The position numbers and the translations under genes are program-made. Positions 4,640 to 6,271 of a stretch of DNA of 6,271 nt are shown piece by piece. The number at the start of each line of letters is the position of its first letter. Positions within the stretch are counted from its first letter, which is position 1. The stretch is taken from assembly GCA_900553955.1 (NCBI GenBank), contig USFO01000090.1, positions 1 through 6,271 on the forward strand, given 5' to 3'. The stretch is from an uncultured Oscillospiraceae bacterium (lineage in GTDB: Bacteria > Bacillota > Clostridia > Oscillospirales > Ruminococcaceae). The notes below the pieces were generated by a model. The model was not told the DNA's origin, did not search any database, and worked only from the letters and a program-made list of their open reading frames with translations.

Positions 4640-6202
4640 TTATTCAAAATCGATGATAAGGTCATCGGTTTCGGCAAAATCGGAAATTTCTGTGATAGCT
4701 TCGGCAGATTTTTTCGCCATGCGTTTTTCTTTAACGGCGTAAACCGCGCCGAGTATCTGAATGGTAACAAGGGGCGTCATGGCAACCATGGCAACAACGC
4801 CGAATCCGTCCATAAGTACGTTTCCGCCGATTGCGGAGCACGCGCCGGTAGCAAATGGCAGCAGGAAAGTCGCCGTCATCGGTCCGGAAGCAACGCCGCC
4901 GGAGTCAAAGGCAATGGCAGTAAAGATTTTAGGCGTGAAGAACATAAGCCCAAGGGCGATTGCATAGCCCGGAATAAGCAGAAACCAGATGGAAAGCCCG
5001 GTGAGTACGCGGGTCATGGCAAGCCCGACGGAAACGCACATTCCCACCATAAGCGCCACCATAATCGCCTTGCGCGAGATGGCTCCGCCGGTAACGTCCT
5101 CCACCTGCGCGGTGAGAACATGCACCGCGGGTTCCGCCGCAACAATGAAGAATCCCACAAGCATTCCAACGGGAATAAGCACCCAGTTGTACTCAAGGGA
5201 TGCAAGTGCGCCGCCCATGAACGTTCCGGTGGGCAAAAAGCCCACGTTCACTGCCGTAAGGAAAATTACAAGTCCGATATATGTATATACCACACCTATA
5301 AGGGTTTTTGCAACAGTTTTTTTCGGGAGCTTGAGGAAAAATATTTGGAACACGATGTAAACGCCAAGTATGGGAGAAAGCGCCAGCGCAACCTCTTCCG
5401 CATATATGGGGAATGCGTGGAGATAAATTTTCGCAATGGCGGCAAAGGAAGCCGCTTCCGGAATAGGAGCAATTTCGTAAATCGCTTCATCCTTAATGAA
5501 CATGGACATAAGCAGAACTGTCAAAATCGGACCAACGGAACAAAGTCCGACCAAGCCGAAGCTGTCATCCTGAGAAGATTCGCCGCCGCGGACAGAGGCA
5601 ATACCCACGCCCAATGCGAGAATGAACGGAACGGTGATAGGTCCGGTGGTAACGCCGCCTGAATCAAAGCCAATGGCTAGGTATTCCGGGTTCGCTAAGA
5701 ACGCCGCGGCGAAAACCACAATATAGAGTATTAAGAAAACCTTTGAAAGGTCAAGCTCAAGCATGATTCGCAGAACGGAGAACATAAGGAACAGTCCCAC
5801 GCCGACGGCGACTGCGTAAATCAGTGACGTTCCCACGGAAAAATCCTTCCCGAACAGTGTGAACATTGTCATGTCAGGCATCTGCTTGCCCAAAACCTGC
5901 AAATCAGGCTCCGCAACGGTGATGAGTATACCCAATATAAGTGATGTGAGTATGAAAAGCAGCAGATTTTTCTTTTCAACAAGCTTGTTTCCAATCTGGT
6001 TGCCCATTGGCGTCATTCCGATGTCCGCGCCGAGGGTGAAAATTGCCATTCCTATAATTAAAAATACCGTGCTCGACAAAAAAAGCGCCAAAATACCGCT
6101 GGGCATAGGCGCAATAGTAAAATGCAGCAGCAAAATAACACCCGCTACAGGGAGCACGGCTGTTGCTGTTTCTTTGAATTTTTCTGCGATCTCTCGTTTC
6201 AA
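4640..6202 (-). CDS. DUF1538-family membrane protein, two internal repeats
   Basis: A 520-residue, strongly hydrophobic protein with about a dozen membrane segments and a short acidic cytoplasmic-looking tail (about 490-520). Two homologous halves are visible. GMAIFTLGADIGMTPMG (51-67) matches the stretch ending in VGFLPTG (320-326). AEPDLQVL (97-104) matches AEPAVHVL (356-363). AIGFDSGGVTTGPITVPF (176-193) matches AIAFDSGGVASGPMTATF (429-446). These are hallmarks of the DUF1538 family, predicted transporters of unknown substrate. The repeated FDSGGV-x2-GP loops, with Asp180 and Asp433, are the best candidates for a transport site. The start is a TTG, chosen because AAAGGTGG lies nine bases upstream and a stop precedes it in frame. 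It leads an operon with two PII-like genes, suggesting PII control of the membrane protein; this pairing is inference. Confidence 0.85.
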   Translation of the reverse strand: MKREIAEKFKETATAVLPVAGVILLLHFTIAPMPSGILALFLSSTVFLIIGMAIFTLGADIGMTPMGNQIGNKLVEKKNLLLFILTSLILGILITVAEPDLQVLGKQMPDMTMFTLFGKDFSVGTSLIYAVAVGVGLFLMFSVLRIMLELDLSKVFLILYIVVFAAAFLANPEYLAIGFDSGGVTTGPITVPFILALGVGIASVRGGESSQDDSFGLVGLCSVGPILTVLLMSMFIKDEAIYEIAPIPEAASFAAIAKIYLHAFPIYAEEVALALSPILGVYIVFQIFFLKLPKKTVAKTLIGVVYTYIGLVIFLTAVNVGFLPTGTFMGGALASLEYNWVLIPVGMLVGFFIVAAEPAVHVLTAQVEDVTGGAISRKAIMVALMVGMCVSVGLAMTRVLTGLSIWFLLIPGYAIALGLMFFTPKIFTAIAFDSGGVASGPMTATFLLPFATGACSAIGGNVLMDGFGVVAMVAMTPLVTIQILGAVYAVKEKRMAKKSAEAITEISDFAETDDLIIDFE

Positions 6203-6211
6203 AGCGGGAGT

Positions 6212-6219
6212 CCACCTTT
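6212..6219 (-). promoter_or_regulatory. Ribosome binding site supporting a TTG start
   Basis: AAAGGTGG on the minus strand lies nine bases before the TTG at 6202-6200. No ATG or GTG occurs in frame between the upstream stop (6233-6235 complement) and this TTG. Confidence 0.7.
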
Positions 6220-6240
6220 CAAAATGGATTGTTCAGATCG

Positions 6241-6257
6241 TTTATATATTATATAAA
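6241..6257 (-). promoter_or_regulatory. Probable -10 region and AT palindrome before the DUF1538 operon
   Basis: A perfect TATAAT (complement of 6248-6253) lies 45 bases before the TTG start. With a 17-base spacer the -35 box would straddle or lie just beyond the right edge, so the promoter cannot be confirmed. The -10 lies inside a palindrome, TTTATATA-T-TATATAAA (6241-6257), which could be an operator or simply AT-rich promoter DNA. Confidence 0.55.
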
Positions 6258-6271
6258 AACCTCTTTATAAA

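Noticed and set aside
4034..5662. 542-residue plus-strand frame opposite the PII-DUF1538 operon
   Set aside because: Long only because of GC and codon bias of the antisense genes; rich in His, Asn, Arg and Lys with no domain, whereas the minus-strand products are clear.

Overview
The window looks like chromosomal DNA of a mid-GC Firmicute, most likely class Clostridia; family-level placement would be a guess. The reasons are strong AGGAGG-type ribosome binding sites, near-consensus sigma-A promoters with 17-base spacers, many intrinsic terminators with T tracts, the rplM-rpsI order, and a Firmicute-style peptide deformylase with a GMAANMIG motif.

Layout from left to right. Positions 1-562 hold no gene I can support. 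This stretch has GC-rich small hairpins at the left edge, an orphan minus-strand terminator (280-318) and a pair of 24-25 base direct repeats (442-506). Positions 563-1554 are a complete minus-strand ribosomal protein operon: a perfect-consensus promoter, a short structured leader, rplM (L13), rpsI (S9) and a strong terminator. The next 240 bases are non-coding, with a GC-rich inverted-repeat island. A plus-strand promoter then drives a six-helix membrane protein of the PAP2 phosphatase superfamily (1890-2579). Its downstream region carries two terminators and a striking array of the octamer GTGCTCAA. Facing it on the minus strand is a two-gene operon, a MutT-type Nudix hydrolase followed by an overlapping peptide deformylase (2817-3612), with its own promoter. 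Positions 3613-3849 are non-coding and contain a 16-base-pair hairpin and a bidirectional terminator.

The most interesting part is the right end (3850-6271, minus strand). It is a three-gene operon of a 520-residue polytopic membrane protein with two DUF1538-type repeats, followed by two different small PII-like proteins. The PII pair lies 42 bases downstream of the membrane gene, and the two PII genes are 4 bases apart with the second ribosome site inside the end of the first. The likely reading is a membrane transporter or channel of unknown substrate controlled by two dedicated PII-like sensors, by analogy with AmtB-GlnK. The substrate, the sensed ligand and the direct interaction are all unproven from sequence.

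The rest is housekeeping: ribosome assembly, N-terminal deformylation, nucleotide-pool sanitation and lipid phosphate chemistry.
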